This document shows positions 1 to 8,088 of a DNA stretch of 64,000 nucleotides, one piece after another (position 1 is the stretch's first letter; the number at the start of each line of letters is the position of its first letter). This DNA is from Streptomyces sp. A1277 (GTDB lineage: Bacteria > Actinomycetota > Actinomycetes > Streptomycetales > Streptomycetaceae), in contig NZ_SSBI01000002.1 in assembly GCF_004795015.1 (NCBI RefSeq), positions 186,001 through 250,000 on the forward strand, in the 5' to 3' direction. The notes beneath the pieces were generated by a model, which saw only the letters and a list, made by a program, of their open reading frames with translations, had not been told where the DNA came from and made no database searches. The position numbers and the translations under genes are program-made.

Positions 1-35
1 GAGGCGCGAAGGGCGCGGCAGAACCATGACCGGAC

Positions 36-51
36 ACCCCTGTATAGGGGT
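36..51. promoter_or_regulatory. Perfect palindrome ACCCCT-GTAT-AGGGGT, candidate metal-sensor operator
   Basis: Six-base arms flank GTAT, and the site is framed by CCGG on both sides (30-33 and 54-57). C-tract/G-tract palindromes around an AT core resemble operators of CsoR-family copper repressors. On the minus strand TATACA inside it could be a -10 box for a gene lying left of the window. No target gene is visible, so this is only a suggestion. Positions 58-144 show no other feature. Confidence 0.3.
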
Positions 52-144
52 GGCCGGGGCCGGGCCCTGCACTTGGACTAGACCATACCCAGAGAGGCGT
101 GAGCGTCAAGGGTGCTGAGAGAGAGCTGAGTTGAGCCGGGGGCG

Positions 145-855
145 TCAGGGCCGGGTGGTGCCGTAGTGGACCGTGACCGTCTCGAACCCCAGTGAGCCGA
201 GCAGGCCCCGCAGCATCGCGGTGGTGTTCTTCTCGGCGCGCTGCGCCAGGCCGCTCTCCTCGGCCGCTTCGCCGATGTGGCGGGCGGCGAGTTTGTTGAC
301 GGCCTGTTCGCTGCCTGGGTTGTCGGAGAAGAAGTCGCCGAGCCGGTCGAGGAGGCCGCGTTGCTTGGACACGGCGTAGGAGCGGTCGGGGTCGAGTGCC
401 GGCTTGCCCAGGACCGCGTGCGGCAGGCGGATTTCGGCCGTGGTGCGGTCCTCGTTGACGACGACTCCCCCGCTCGTCACCTTCCCCAGGTCCACGTAGG
501 CGGAGACGGTGCCGGCGCCGACGTACAGCGTGCGGGTGCCGCGGATGGCGTCGGGGACGAACTTGGTGTCCTTCTCCAGGTCGACGACGACCTGGAAGTT
601 GCCGGCGGCCGCCTCGTACCTGCTCATGTCCTGAATCGACTTGAGCACCGCGGGGCCGGAGCGGTCGTGGGTCTCCTCGCCGAGGAGGTCGCCCAGCCCC
701 GGAAGCAGGCTGAGGCGGGTGCCGATGAGCAGCAGGGCCAGCGCTGCCGCGCAGCCGGCGGCCACCCGGACCCAGCGGTTGCGACGGCGCCGGGCGCCGT
801 CGTCGGCCGGGTCGGGCTTCGGGGACGGTTCTGTCGCCGAGTCGATGGAGGTCAT
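145..855 (-). CDS. DUF4230 domain membrane-anchored protein
   Basis: About 236 residues. A charged cytoplasmic N-terminus rich in R (ARRRRNRWVRVAAG) is followed by one membrane segment near residues 30-50 (CAAALALLLIGTRLSLL). A globular extracytoplasmic domain then follows, with the DUF4230 pattern (SIQDMSRYEAAAGNFQVVV, then VSAYVDLGKV). The function of DUF4230 is unknown. An in-frame Met lies 30 codons upstream, but the residues between do not look like a signal and MTSIDS is the better start. There is no clear Shine-Dalgarno, and CATACG just upstream may be a -10 box of a leaderless transcript. It stands alone; the next gene on the same strand ends about 110 bp upstream. Confidence 0.75.
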   Translation of the reverse strand: MTSIDSATEPSPKPDPADDGARRRRNRWVRVAAGCAAALALLLIGTRLSLLPGLGDLLGEETHDRSGPAVLKSIQDMSRYEAAAGNFQVVVDLEKDTKFVPDAIRGTRTLYVGAGTVSAYVDLGKVTSGGVVVNEDRTTAEIRLPHAVLGKPALDPDRSYAVSKQRGLLDRLGDFFSDNPGSEQAVNKLAARHIGEAAEESGLAQRAEKNTTAMLRGLLGSLGFETVTVHYGTTRP

Positions 856-967
856 ACTGCCCGTATGACCCGGCCCGCCGAATTCACGCCGGAGTCCGAA
901 GTGCCTGCGCCGGCCGCCGTAGGAGGGAGCGGACGGCCCGGTCACCGCACACCGTCAGCGACGCCTC

Positions 968-1483
968 TCACGCCCCGGTGACACCGTCCAGCCGCTCGCG
1001 CACCAGGTCGGCGTGGCCGATGTGGCGGGCGTACTCGCTGATCATGTGGACGTGGACGAAACGCAGGGAGTAGACCTCGTCGTCGTGGGTGAAGGTGTCG
1101 TCCAGCGAGGCCCCGGCGACGATCTCGTCGGCCAGCCGGCACTCCTCGACCAGCCGGGCGTAGTCCTCGGCGGCCCGGGCCGGGTCGAGGTCCTCGAAGT
1201 CCGCGTCCTTGCCCTTGGCCGGGTCGTACAGCGACTCGAGCTCCTGACCGGCGAACCGCTGCCGGAACCAGGTGCGTTCGACCTTCGCCATATGGCGTAC
1301 GAGCCCCAGGAGTGCGAGGTTCGACGGCGGCACGGTGCGCTCGGCGAGCTGTTCACCGGTCAGGCCGGCGCACTTCTGCAGCAGGGTGGATCGGAACCAG
1401 TTCAGGAATCCGGTGAGCATCTCCCGCTCGCCGCCGACGAGCGAGCCGGGCGTACGGGTGGCTTCTGGGGCTGTCCATGTCAT
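968..1483 (-). CDS. DinB / DUF664 family protein (mycothiol-dependent enzyme fold)
   Basis: 171 residues, full length for the DinB-like four-helix bundle. The family binds a metal through three His residues. Here RHMAKVERTWF (first helix), a central acidic helix, and HMISEYARHIGHADLVRE (last helix with two His) match the pattern. Actinobacterial members include mycothiol S-transferases and maleylpyruvate-isomerase-like proteins. The Met at the start begins MTWTAPEATRTPG. The gene is 40 bp downstream of the DUF4389 gene and may share its transcript. The substrate cannot be told from sequence. Confidence 0.8.
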   Translation of the reverse strand: MTWTAPEATRTPGSLVGGEREMLTGFLNWFRSTLLQKCAGLTGEQLAERTVPPSNLALLGLVRHMAKVERTWFRQRFAGQELESLYDPAKGKDADFEDLDPARAAEDYARLVEECRLADEIVAGASLDDTFTHDDEVYSLRFVHVHMISEYARHIGHADLVRERLDGVTGA

Positions 1484-1523
1484 TCGGTGATCATGCCTGG
1501 AGGAAGGGCCCGCACACGAGCCC

Positions 1524-2306
1524 TTACGGCCGCATGCTGTAGCCGGTGTCGTCCGAGGAGGAGCGGGCCGTGGACGTCGTCACGCCGCCGATGACCCCGA
1601 GGACGAGGAAGAGGACCAGCAGCGCCTTGCCTGCGGTGCTCATGACCAGCCAACTGGTGGCGGAGCGCCGCTGTCCCCGCGGCACGGCGAGGGCGTCCTC
1701 GCCGAAGAGGCCCTTGGGGTGGGCGGGAGTGAGCATCGACAGGTAGGCGGACACGCGCATCTCGTAGCGCAGGGTGGCCGCCGTGGCCTCGAACAGAGGG
1801 CGGGGCATGCGCCCGAGGACCAGGGTGATCAGCCACCACAGGATCGCCAGGGCGGACCAGCCGGACGTGACGAGGCCCTGCACGATCGCTGCGGGAATCA
1901 CCAGGACCAGGCGGAAGAAGACGGCGAGCCGGTTCAGCCGCGTCGGCCGGACGTCGATGCGCACCGGGTAGTGCGGCGGCTGGGTCAGGGCGAAGGGCGG
2001 GTAGCTGTCGATGAGCAGCATGGCGCTCGCGCCCACCCGCGTCCGGTAGGCCAGCACTTCGGCGAGGAAGCGGAAGGCGGGCCCGGGCAGCCGGCCGAAT
2101 GCCAGGGCGGCGAACCAGGCGAACACGACGGTGAAGAAGGCGGCGATCTCCAGGAAGAACAGCACGACGGCGTGCGGGATCAGCAGAAGCAGCCGGAACA
2201 GGACGGTCAGCCGGCGCCTGCGCGCGGGTTCGACCACGTCCAGCACGGGCCGGAATTCGTCGGCGTCTCCGGCTCGTCGCCCCGGGCTCCACTGGGCGGC
2301 CGTCAT
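1524..2306 (-). CDS. DUF4389 domain integral membrane protein
   Basis: 260 residues. Two similar halves each carry a hydrophobic hairpin: LTVLFRLLLLIPHAVVLFFL then FTVVFAWFAALAFGRLPGP, and LAVFFRLVLVIPAAIVQGLV then LAILWWLITLVLGRMPRP. Each is followed by a soluble stretch ending in R-x-x-A/S (YRTRVGASAML, YEMRVSAYLSML). This internal duplication is the DUF4389 signature; the function is unknown. A further hydrophobic segment near the C-terminus (KALLVLFLVLGVIGGV) could be an extra helix. Translation probably starts at MTAAQWSPG, with a GAAGGGGAG-type site just upstream. The DinB-like gene follows 40 bp downstream. Confidence 0.8.
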   Translation of the reverse strand: MTAAQWSPGRRAGDADEFRPVLDVVEPARRRRLTVLFRLLLLIPHAVVLFFLEIAAFFTVVFAWFAALAFGRLPGPAFRFLAEVLAYRTRVGASAMLLIDSYPPFALTQPPHYPVRIDVRPTRLNRLAVFFRLVLVIPAAIVQGLVTSGWSALAILWWLITLVLGRMPRPLFEATAATLRYEMRVSAYLSMLTPAHPKGLFGEDALAVPRGQRRSATSWLVMSTAGKALLVLFLVLGVIGGVTTSTARSSSDDTGYSMRP

Positions 2307-2420
2307 GTCGCTCCCCTTCGGCGGTGACTCGCGCGCCGGGCCGGGCCCGCCCGTGGTCGTGCGGGCCCGGCGGCTCCTCGTGTCACGCGCGGTGTCCTGT
2401 CACCGTCGGCCCGGGGGCAG

Positions 2421-2446
2421 CGGCCCGCAATCGGCCGCGGGCCGAT
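2421..2446 (-). terminator. GC-rich hairpins downstream of the VanZ gene
   Basis: CGGCCCGC (2421-2428) pairs with GCGGGCCG (2437-2444). An overlapping alternative, ATCGGCC (2430-2436) with GGCCGAT (2440-2446), has a three-base loop. There is no U-tract, as is usual for Streptomyces terminators. It lies 25-50 bp beyond the VanZ stop codon. Confidence 0.5.
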
Positions 2447-2470
2447 CAGGTATCCGGCTGCTCGCCCCCG

Positions 2471-3133
2471 TCAGCGCTTGCGGGGGCGGACGCGTGCCGC
2501 CCCGGCCCGCAGGCCCTGCCGCATCCGCGACCAGCGCGAGCCGGTCCGCCCGTTCCGCGTCTTCGGCCGGCCGGGTCGGCGGCCGGGCTCCGGGCGCCGG
2601 GCCGGGACCGGGGGCTCCTCCGTACGGCCTGGTCCGTCCGCGAGGACGTGGTAGCGGTGGCTCAGGCGCCGGCCGAGCAGCAGGTAGGCCAGGATCGCGC
2701 CCGCGGTGTTGAGGATGACGTCGTCCACGTCGAAGGCTCGGCCCGCGACGAGCGCTCCCTGTGCCAGTTCGATCACGACGATGACCAGCACGGTCAGCAG
2801 GATCATGCGGATCATCCGCAGCCGCCGCGGTACGAGGACGGGCAGCAGGATCCCGAACGGCATGCCCAGCAACAGGTTGCCCCCGGCCTGCTTGCACGCG
2901 GCGAGGAAGGTGTACTCCTCGGCGTACTGCCGCAGGGAGCGTCCCGGTCGCAGGTTCGACGTGACGAGGTCCTCGGATGCGGGCGACGGCGTGAGCGTCA
3001 CCTTCGCCAGTACGACGGAGAACCCGACCAGGGCCACCAGGGCCAGCACGAGTACGGAGACGCGCAGCAGGAGCCGCCCCCATCCCCTGGACCGGGTTCC
3101 GTCGCGCTCAGCTCTTGCGGCCTCTGCGTCCAT
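2471..3133 (-). CDS. VanZ-like family membrane protein
   Basis: 220 residues. After a charged N-terminus come hydrophobic segments at about 20-40 (LLLRVSVLVLALVALVGFSV), 85-100 (GNLLLGMPFGILLPVL), 110-128 (RMILLTVLVIVVIELAQGAL) and 140-155 (ILNTAGAILAYLLLG). The VanZ family signature is visible: a conserved N-x-x-L-x-x-P-x-G in the second helix, and E-x-x-Q followed by R-x-x-D-x-x-D-x-x-x-N-x-x-G in the third and fourth. The C-terminal 60 residues are basic and low-complexity. VanZ was named from teicoplanin-resistance clusters, but most chromosomal members have no known role. It is divergent from the SDR gene. Confidence 0.8.
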   Translation of the reverse strand: MDAEAARAERDGTRSRGWGRLLLRVSVLVLALVALVGFSVVLAKVTLTPSPASEDLVTSNLRPGRSLRQYAEEYTFLAACKQAGGNLLLGMPFGILLPVLVPRRLRMIRMILLTVLVIVVIELAQGALVAGRAFDVDDVILNTAGAILAYLLLGRRLSHRYHVLADGPGRTEEPPVPARRPEPGRRPGRPKTRNGRTGSRWSRMRQGLRAGAARVRPRKR

Positions 3134-3274
3134 GGGCGTCGGATGCCCCGCACGGCCGGGTGCACACCCGCCGCGGCCGTGCGGGGCACGGGTCCGGACG
3201 TCAGACTGGTCGCAGTGGGCCGGTCGCACGAGGCCCGGCGCAGCCGGCAGGACTCGAACCGATGCGGAGGTCTC

Positions 3275-4804
3275 ATGACGGGCGACCACGCGAACGCGCC
3301 GCTGAACTGCCTGGTCACCGGCGCCACCGGCTACATCGGCGGCCGGCTGGTGCCGGAACTGCTCGCGGGGGGGCACCGGGTGCGGTGCCTGGCCCGCGCC
3401 CCGGAGAAGCTGCGGGACTATCCGTGGGCCGGGGAGGTGGAGACCGTCCGGGGCGACGTCACGGACGCGCAGTCCCTGGCCCCGGCGATGGACGGCGTCG
3501 ACGTGGCCTACTACCTGGTGCACGCCCTCGCGACCGGCTCCGGCTTCGAGGAGACCGACCGGCGGGCCGCCTCGGCGTTCGCGGAGCAGGCGCGGGCGGC
3601 GGGCGTCGGCCGCATCGTCTATCTCGGCGGTCTCACCCCCGCCGGTACGCCGGCCCGTGAACTGTCGCCGCATCTGCGCTCGCGGGCCGAGGTGGGCCGC
3701 ATCCTCCTGGATTCCGGCGTCCCGACCACCGCGTTGCGCGCGGCGGTCATCATCGGGTCCGGCTCCGCCTCCTTCGAAATGCTGCGCTACCTCACGGAGC
3801 GGCTGCCGGTCATGGTGACGCCGAGCTGGGTGTCGACCCGGATCCAGCCGATCGCGGTGCGCGACGTGCTGCGCTACCTGGTCGGCAGCGCCCGCATGCC
3901 CCGGGACGTGAACCGCACCTTCGACATCGGCGGGCCGGACGTCCTGACCTACCGGGACATGATGCAGCGGTACGCGGAGGTCGCCCAGCTGCCCCGTCGG
4001 CTGATCCTTCCCGTGCCGATGCTGACACCGGGGCTCTCCAGCCACTGGGTGGGGCTCATCACGCCCGTGCCCGCCCGGATCGCCCGGCCGCTCGCGGAGT
4101 CACTGCGGTACGAGGTGGTGTGCCGGGAGCACGACATCGCCCGGTACGTGCCCGACGGCGCGGGGCAGCCGTTCACCTTCGAGACGGCGCTGCGGCTGGC
4201 CCTGCAACGGGTCCGGGAGGCCCGCGTCACCACCCGCTGGTCCTCCGCCTCGGTGCAGGGGGCGCCCAGCGACCCCCTGCCCACGGACCCCGACTGGGCG
4301 GGCGGCAGCCTGTACACGGATGTGCGCGAACGCACCGTCGACGCGTCGCCGGAGGCTCTGTGGCGGGTGGTCGAGGGCATCGGCGGCGAGCACGGCTGGT
4401 ACTCGTTCCCGCTGGCCTGGGCGGTGCGCGGCTGGCTCGACCGGCTGGTGGGGGGCGTGGGCCTGCGGCGCGGCCGGCGCGACACCGACCGGCTGCGGGT
4501 GGGCGACTCGCTGGACTTCTGGCGGGTCGAGGAGATCGAACCGGGCCGGCTGCTGCGGCTGCGCGCGGAGATGCGGCTGCCGGGCCCGGCCTGGCTGGAG
4601 ATGTACGTCGAGCGCGACGAGAGGGGCCGCACACGGTACCGGCAGCGGGCCCTGTTCCATCCGCGCGGGCTGCTCGGCCACGCGTACTGGTGGAGCGTCT
4701 CGCCCTTCCACGCCGTCGTGTTCGGCGGCATGGCCCGCAATATCGCGCGGGCGGCCGAAACCGGCGCCTCACCCGGACGGACCCTGCCCGCGGTGTCGTC
4801 CTGA
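3275..4804 (+). CDS. NAD(P)-binding SDR with C-terminal DUF2867 (YbjT-like)
   Basis: 509 residues. The N-terminal two thirds is an atypical short-chain dehydrogenase: the NAD(P) loop is VTGATGYIGG at about residues 14-23, and later come GDVTDAQSL, YYLVHAL and IVYLGGL. From about residue 340 a DUF2867 (START-like) domain follows (SLYTDVRERTVDASPEALW to the end). Such fusions are common in actinobacteria; ligand and reaction are unknown. The ATG at 3275 follows a GGAGG-like GCGGAGG at 3264-3270. The photolyase gene begins 67 bp downstream. SDR-DUF2867 and photolyase neighbours are often seen in light-induced or carotenoid regions, but no carotenoid genes are in this window. Confidence 0.85.
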   Translation: MTGDHANAPLNCLVTGATGYIGGRLVPELLAGGHRVRCLARAPEKLRDYPWAGEVETVRGDVTDAQSLAPAMDGVDVAYYLVHALATGSGFEETDRRAASAFAEQARAAGVGRIVYLGGLTPAGTPARELSPHLRSRAEVGRILLDSGVPTTALRAAVIIGSGSASFEMLRYLTERLPVMVTPSWVSTRIQPIAVRDVLRYLVGSARMPRDVNRTFDIGGPDVLTYRDMMQRYAEVAQLPRRLILPVPMLTPGLSSHWVGLITPVPARIARPLAESLRYEVVCREHDIARYVPDGAGQPFTFETALRLALQRVREARVTTRWSSASVQGAPSDPLPTDPDWAGGSLYTDVRERTVDASPEALWRVVEGIGGEHGWYSFPLAWAVRGWLDRLVGGVGLRRGRRDTDRLRVGDSLDFWRVEEIEPGRLLRLRAEMRLPGPAWLEMYVERDERGRTRYRQRALFHPRGLLGHAYWWSVSPFHAVVFGGMARNIARAAETGASPGRTLPAVSS

Positions 4805-4871
4805 GCGGTGCGGACCGGGGCGCACGGGGGACGGCACCATGGCATTCCCCCGCCTCACCAGGAGTTGCGCC

Positions 4872-6245
4872 ATGACCGTAGCGGTCGTCCTGTTCACCGC
4901 CGATCTCCGCCTGCACGACCACCCGCCGCTGCGGGCCGCGCTCGCGTCCGCCGACGAGATCGTGCCGCTGTTCGTCCACGACCGCGCGATCGAGGCGGCC
5001 GGGTTCGGCGCGCCGAACCGGCGCGCCTTCCTCGCCGACTGCCTGCGCGACCTCGACGCCGGGCTGCGGGACCGGGGCGGCCGGCTGGTGATCCGCTCGG
5101 GCGAAGTGGCCGCCGAGGTGTGTGGGGTCGCCTCGGAGACCGGTGCGGACGAGGTGCACATGGCGGCGGGCGTCAGCGCGTACGCCCGGAGCCGCGAGGA
5201 GCGGCTGCGTGAGGCGCTGGAGTCCGACGGGCGCCGGCTGCGCGTGCACGACGGGGTGGTGACCGCGGTGGCGCCGGGCGCGGTGACCCCCGCCTCCTCG
5301 GACCACTTCGCCGTGTTCACCCCGTACTTCAGGCGCTGGTCGGGCGAGCGGCTGCGCGATGTCTTCGGCGCGCCGCGCACGGTGCGGGTGCCGAAGGGGC
5401 CGCGTTCGGAGAAGGTGCCGGCCCGCGGCGGTGTCGCCGGTGTCTCGGAGGGGCTGGCGGAGGGCGGCGAACAGGCGGCGCGCAAGGCGTTCACGGCGTG
5501 GCGGCGCCACGGGCTCGCCGCGTACGAGGACCGGCACGACGACCTGGCGGGTGACGCCACCTCCCATCTCTCGCCGCATCTGCACTTCGGAACCCTGTCC
5601 CCGGTGGAGCTGGTGCACCGGGCGCGGGACGCGGGCGGCGCCGGGGCCGAGGCGTTCGTGCGGCAGCTGTGCTGGCGCGAGTTCCACTACCAGGTCCTGG
5701 CGGCACGGCCGGCGGCGTCCCGGCAGGACTACCGCACCAAGCACGACCGGTGGCGCTGCGAGGCGGACGCGGCCGACGAGATCGAGGCGTGGCGGCAGGG
5801 GCGCACGGGCTATCCGGTGGTCGACGCCGCGATGCGCCAGCTGCGGCACGAGGGGTGGATGCACAACCGGGGCCGGCTGCTCGCCGCCTCCTTCCTGGCC
5901 AAGACGCTGTACGTGGACTGGCGCGTGGGAGCACGGCACTTCCTGGACCTGCTGGTGGACGGCGACATCGCCAACAACCAGCTCAACTGGCAGTGGATGG
6001 CCGGAACCGGGACCGACAGCCGGCCCAACCGCGTCCTCAGTCCGGTGGTGCAGGCCAAGCGGCTGGACCCGGACGGCGACTACGTCAGGCGCTGGGTGCC
6101 GGAGCTGGCGTCGCTGTCCGGGTCCGCCGTGCACGAGCCGTGGAAGCTGCCCGGAGCGGAGCGCGAGCGCCTGGACTATCCGGAGCCGGTGGTGGACCTG
6201 TCCGAGGGGCTGACCCGGTTCAGGCAGGCGCGCGGACTGGACTGA
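4872..6245 (+). CDS. phr: Deoxyribodipyrimidine photolyase
   Basis: 457 residues, the normal length for a class I CPD photolyase. The N-terminal alpha/beta domain (VVLFTADLRLHDHPPL) would bind the antenna chromophore. The C-terminal FAD domain has the family landmarks: LHFGTLSP, LCWREFHYQ, GYPVVDAAMRQL, GWMHNRGR, DWRVGARHFLD, and N-N-Q-L-N-W-Q-W with GTGTDSRP, where the Trp and Asn residues that hold FAD and complete electron transfer lie. It repairs UV-induced cyclobutane dimers using light. The start is fixed by AGGAG at 4860-4864, seven bases before the ATG. It is probably co-transcribed with the SDR gene. Confidence 0.92.
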   Translation: MTVAVVLFTADLRLHDHPPLRAALASADEIVPLFVHDRAIEAAGFGAPNRRAFLADCLRDLDAGLRDRGGRLVIRSGEVAAEVCGVASETGADEVHMAAGVSAYARSREERLREALESDGRRLRVHDGVVTAVAPGAVTPASSDHFAVFTPYFRRWSGERLRDVFGAPRTVRVPKGPRSEKVPARGGVAGVSEGLAEGGEQAARKAFTAWRRHGLAAYEDRHDDLAGDATSHLSPHLHFGTLSPVELVHRARDAGGAGAEAFVRQLCWREFHYQVLAARPAASRQDYRTKHDRWRCEADAADEIEAWRQGRTGYPVVDAAMRQLRHEGWMHNRGRLLAASFLAKTLYVDWRVGARHFLDLLVDGDIANNQLNWQWMAGTGTDSRPNRVLSPVVQAKRLDPDGDYVRRWVPELASLSGSAVHEPWKLPGAERERLDYPEPVVDLSEGLTRFRQARGLD

Positions 6246-6285
6246 CGCGGACTGGGCCGAGGCCGGTCGCAGGCCGCCACGCCGC

Positions 6286-7086
6286 GTGCGGCGCAACCCG
6301 GCCGGCCGGGTCGGCGGCCGCGAAGATGCTGGGGTGGCGACTTCCCGTTCCGCGTCATCACCCGCTCCGGCCGGGCCCGAGGGGGCGGCAGCCGTGCGCG
6401 GTCGCACCGCGCTGCTGCTGCTCTCGGCGGCGTCCGGGGCGGCGGACGCGTTCGTCTTCATCGGCGTGGGCCAGGTCTTCGCCGGGGTGATGACCGGCAA
6501 CCTGGTGCTGCTGGGCGCCTCGGCGGCCGGGGCCGGCGAGGAGGGCGTGGCGCTGCGTGTGGTGACCGCGCTCGTCTCGTACGGCTGCGGGGTGGCCGGG
6601 GCCGCCGTGGTGGGTGAGCGGGTGTGGCGGCGGGTGTCGGTGATGCTGCTGGCGGAGGTGGTGCTGCTCGCGGCGGGGGCGGCGCTGTGGGCGGCGCGGC
6701 TGATCACGTCGGACGCGGACCGGCTGGGGCTGTTGGCGCTCATGGGGCTCGCGATGGGCATCCAGGGCCGGGTGCGCGCCACGCCCACGAACTACTTCAC
6801 CGGAACCCTGACCTCCCTCATCGGCCGGCTGGCCGTCGGGGCGTGGCGCGGGGGTGACGGCTGGGTCGCCGGGCGGCTGGTCGCCGTGGTGGCGGGGGCG
6901 GCGCTGGCCTCCCTCATGGTGCGCCTGTGGCCCGCGACCGGTGCCGTGGCGGCTGCGGCGCTCGCGGTGGCCGCGCTGCTGGTCGAGACGGTGGCGCGGC
7001 GTGGGCGGGACGAGGCCGCCGGGGCCGGGCGCCCGGGCAAGGGGAAGCCCCGGCCGGATCGGGGGAATCCAGCCGGGGCGGCTTGA
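6286..7086 (+). CDS. DUF1275 (YoaK-like) membrane protein
   Basis: Up to 266 residues. Hydrophobic segments include LLLLSAASGAADAFVFIGVG, the conserved FAGVMTGNLVLLG, VSVMLLAEVVLLAAGAALW, LLALMGLAMGIQG and LVAVVAGAALASLMV. The TPTNYFTGTLTSLIG stretch is a second family hallmark. DUF1275 proteins are six-helix inner-membrane proteins of unknown transport or sensing role. The start is uncertain: GTG at 6286 or GTG at 6334 (VATSRS), neither with a strong ribosome site. The C-terminal tail is basic and low in complexity. It faces the L31 gene convergently. Confidence 0.8.
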   Translation: MRRNPAGRVGGREDAGVATSRSASSPAPAGPEGAAAVRGRTALLLLSAASGAADAFVFIGVGQVFAGVMTGNLVLLGASAAGAGEEGVALRVVTALVSYGCGVAGAAVVGERVWRRVSVMLLAEVVLLAAGAALWAARLITSDADRLGLLALMGLAMGIQGRVRATPTNYFTGTLTSLIGRLAVGAWRGGDGWVAGRLVAVVAGAALASLMVRLWPATGAVAAAALAVAALLVETVARRGRDEAAGAGRPGKGKPRPDRGNPAGAA

Positions 7087-7210
7087 GTGTGGGCGCTCAG
7101 CGCGTCATCCACATATAGGTGAACGATAAACCACTGCGCCCTGTTCCCGGCAATCCCCACCCCGCACTGTGATCCAGGGCACGGGCACGGTCCGGAAGGC
7201 GGAGGGTGCT

Positions 7211-7474
7211 TCACTCACCCTTGGCGGGCGCCTCGGTGCCGTAGCGGCGGTGGAACTGTTCGATCCGGCCCGCCGTGTCCAGCACCTGCCGGGTCCCCGT
7301 GTAGAACGGGTGGCTCGCCGACGAGGTCTCCACGTCGATGACGGGGTAGCTGCGACCGTCCTCCCACGTCACGCGCCGGCCGGAGTCGGCGGTCGAGCGG
7401 GTGAGGAAGGCCGTCCCCGCGGCACGGTCACGGAAGACCACCGGACGGGAGACGGGGTGGATTCGGGACTTCAT
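7211..7474 (-). CDS. rpmE2: 50S ribosomal protein L31 type B (zinc-independent paralog)
   Basis: About 87 residues beginning MKSRIHPVSRPVVFRD. Type B length and the HPFYTGTRQVLDTAGRIEQF C-terminal core are clear. There is no Cys, so it lacks the zinc-ribbon ligands of the housekeeping L31. A second ATG six bases upstream sits directly on the AAGGAAGGA site, so the inner ATG has the better spacing. It lies 50 bp after rpmG on the same strand. In Streptomyces such C-minus paralogs replace zinc-containing ribosomal proteins when zinc is scarce, under Zur control. Confidence 0.9.
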   Translation of the reverse strand: MKSRIHPVSRPVVFRDRAAGTAFLTRSTADSGRRVTWEDGRSYPVIDVETSSASHPFYTGTRQVLDTAGRIEQFHRRYGTEAPAKGE

Positions 7475-7524
7475 GGGCATTCCTTCCTTGACGCGGTTCA
7501 GGAGCGGTCGGGCCGGGCGGACGG

Positions 7525-7689
7525 TCAGCGTTCCTCGCGGAAGAGGACGTGACGGCCGGCGGCGGGGTCGTACTTCCGCAGGACCAGGCGGTCGGGGTTG
7601 TTGCGACGGCTCTTGCGCGTCACATAGCTCTGCCCCGTCCCCGCGGTCGAGCGGAGGGTGACTACCGGACGGATCTCACTACGGGCCAT
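7525..7689 (-). CDS. rpmG: 50S ribosomal protein L33 (zinc-independent paralog)
   Basis: 54 residues starting [19 protein letters not shown] and containing the L33 core [20 protein letters not shown]. It has no Cys, where zinc-binding L33 has two CxxC pairs. The start follows GGAGGTG with good spacing. It is the first gene of a two-gene operon with rpmE2. The pairing of two C-minus paralogs fits a zinc-starvation response. A candidate operator lies about 40 bp upstream of the start. Confidence 0.9.
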   Translation of the reverse strand: MARSEIRPVVTLRSTAGTGQSYVTRKSRRNNPDRLVLRKYDPAAGRHVLFREER

Positions 7690-7729
7690 GGGCACCTCCG
7701 GACTCGGATCACGGACCCCGTCCCCTTCT

Positions 7730-7748
7730 GAGAACGGGATTCGTTTTC
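7730..7748 (-). promoter_or_regulatory. Candidate Zur-type operator of the rpmG-rpmE2 operon
   Basis: GAGAACG (7730-7736) and CGTTTTC (7742-7748) are inverted arms with one mismatch, separated by five bases. The A-tract arms resemble actinobacterial Zur boxes, although the spacing is longer than the commonly quoted 7-1-7 form. It lies 41-59 bp upstream of the rpmG start. The assignment is inferred mainly from the two target genes. Confidence 0.45.
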
Positions 7749-8088
7749 TTTCTGTCCGGTGTAACGCGAGGGCGCGCGCACACATTCCCGCCCCGCCCCA
7801 CCCGCCGCGCACCGGGCTCGCATATGCCCCGCCCGCCCCGGCGCGCACGCCGCGCGGCCACGGCGCACGCGCGCCCACCGCCCCTCCATGCACCCGCCGA
7901 CTTGCACCAACAACCGTCAGCAGCAAGGGTGTTCGAAGAATATGGGCTACAGTCAGCCGCTGGCATATGCCGGATGCAAGGACGCATCGAGTGTTGCCAA
8001 TTCCCTTACGGGCCTCTTCCGGCTGTGCGAAAGTCGTAGGCGGTCCACCCTTCAGAACCGGTTGTGCCGCCCTGTATCGGAGTACGAC
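7749..8088. other. Intergenic region upstream of the PAS-PP2C gene
   Basis: About 340 bp without a supported gene. The left part is C-rich. From about 7905 the GC content drops, with short A/T-rich runs such as GAAGAATATGGGC and GGCATATGCC. The GGCATATGCC palindrome (7961-7970) may belong to the promoter of the gene at 8089. No convincing -35/-10 pair could be chosen. Confidence 0.4.

Noticed and set aside
3240..3262. GCAGGACTCGAACC before the SDR gene resembles the reverse complement of a tRNA 3' end
   Set aside because: The putative T-stem does not pair properly and no anticodon arm can be built, so it is neither a tRNA nor a demonstrable attachment-site remnant.
7087..7210. AT-richer 124-bp gap between the DUF1275 and L31 genes (CCACATATAGGTGAACGATAAACC)
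   Set aside because: No ORF, hairpin or RNA structure is convincing; GGGTG/CACCC at 7204-7220 overlaps the L31 stop but is too short.
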